Below are positions 23,110-23,112 of a stretch of DNA of 23,112 bases, in pieces. This DNA is from JBHPCZ01 sp042573625 (GTDB taxonomy: Bacteria > Desulfobacterota > Desulfobacteria > Desulfobacterales > UBA11574). The stretch covers positions 1-23,112 of the forward strand of contig JBHPCZ010000048.1 in assembly GCA_042573625.1 (NCBI GenBank), given 5' to 3'. Under the pieces are notes generated by a model that saw only the letters and a list, made by a program, of their open reading frames with translations, did no database searches and was not told the origin of the DNA. The position numbers and the translations under genes were made by a program. The first letter of the stretch is position 1. Each line of letters starts with the position of its first letter.

Positions 23110-23112
23110 TAA

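Overview
The window looks like chromosomal DNA of a strictly anaerobic, sulfate-reducer-like deltaproteobacterium (Desulfobacterota; Desulfobacterales and relatives are the best guess). The evidence is a nickel CO dehydrogenase, ferredoxin-containing MinD-type ATPases, a large HdrA-type oxidoreductase read through an in-frame UGA (selenocysteine), a methylenetetrahydrofolate reductase gene directly upstream of it, and a high density of PAS/sigma-54 regulators. No taxonomic marker gene is present, so this is inference from gene content.

Layout. (1) 1-3604: two divergently arranged sigma-54 activators with cysteine-bearing PAS domains. The first is on the minus strand and runs off the left edge; between them lies a ~173-bp imperfect palindrome that looks like a small non-coding repeat element. 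(2) 3675-6111: a small unknown protein, a UPF0158-type protein and a RimI-like acetyltransferase on the minus strand, then a second acetyltransferase on the plus strand. The second acetyltransferase has a good -24/-12 sigma-54 promoter and, upstream of it, an array of six TGCAA motifs. (3) 6283-15437: a long co-directional cluster. It holds four small proteins of the NifX/NifB-C-terminal (MTH1175-like) fold, the CO dehydrogenase CooS with all metal-ligand residues, a CGGC-type protein, an Mrp/NBP35 ATPase, an FmdB-like zinc ribbon, two MinD-type ATPases each with an inserted two-cluster ferredoxin, a cysteine-rich unknown protein and a divergent IscU-like scaffold. There is no nitrogenase, CooC, CooF or acetyl-CoA synthase gene in view. 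The simplest reading is a CO dehydrogenase packaged with its own metallocluster assembly and carrier system. (4) 15737-20994: a signalling cascade of a four-PAS histidine kinase, a hybrid receiver-PAS-kinase and an NtrC-type response regulator. (5) 21162-23109: a near-consensus sigma-54 promoter followed by a stand-alone receiver protein, a MetF-like reductase and the N-terminal part of a selenocysteine-containing HdrA with a clear SECIS hairpin. The HdrA frame ends abruptly at the window edge.

How it may work together: the kinase/NtrC system in (4) most likely controls the sigma-54 promoter at the head of (5). That would place methyl-branch Wood-Ljungdahl electron transfer (MetF-HdrA) under signal control, next to the carbonyl-branch enzyme CooS and its cofactor-assembly genes. 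The main points for follow-up are the NifX/MinD-ferredoxin/IscU-like module around CooS, the selenocysteine site with its SECIS, the Shine-Dalgarno enclosed in a hairpin loop before the second MinD gene, and the sigma-54 promoters with candidate upstream sites.
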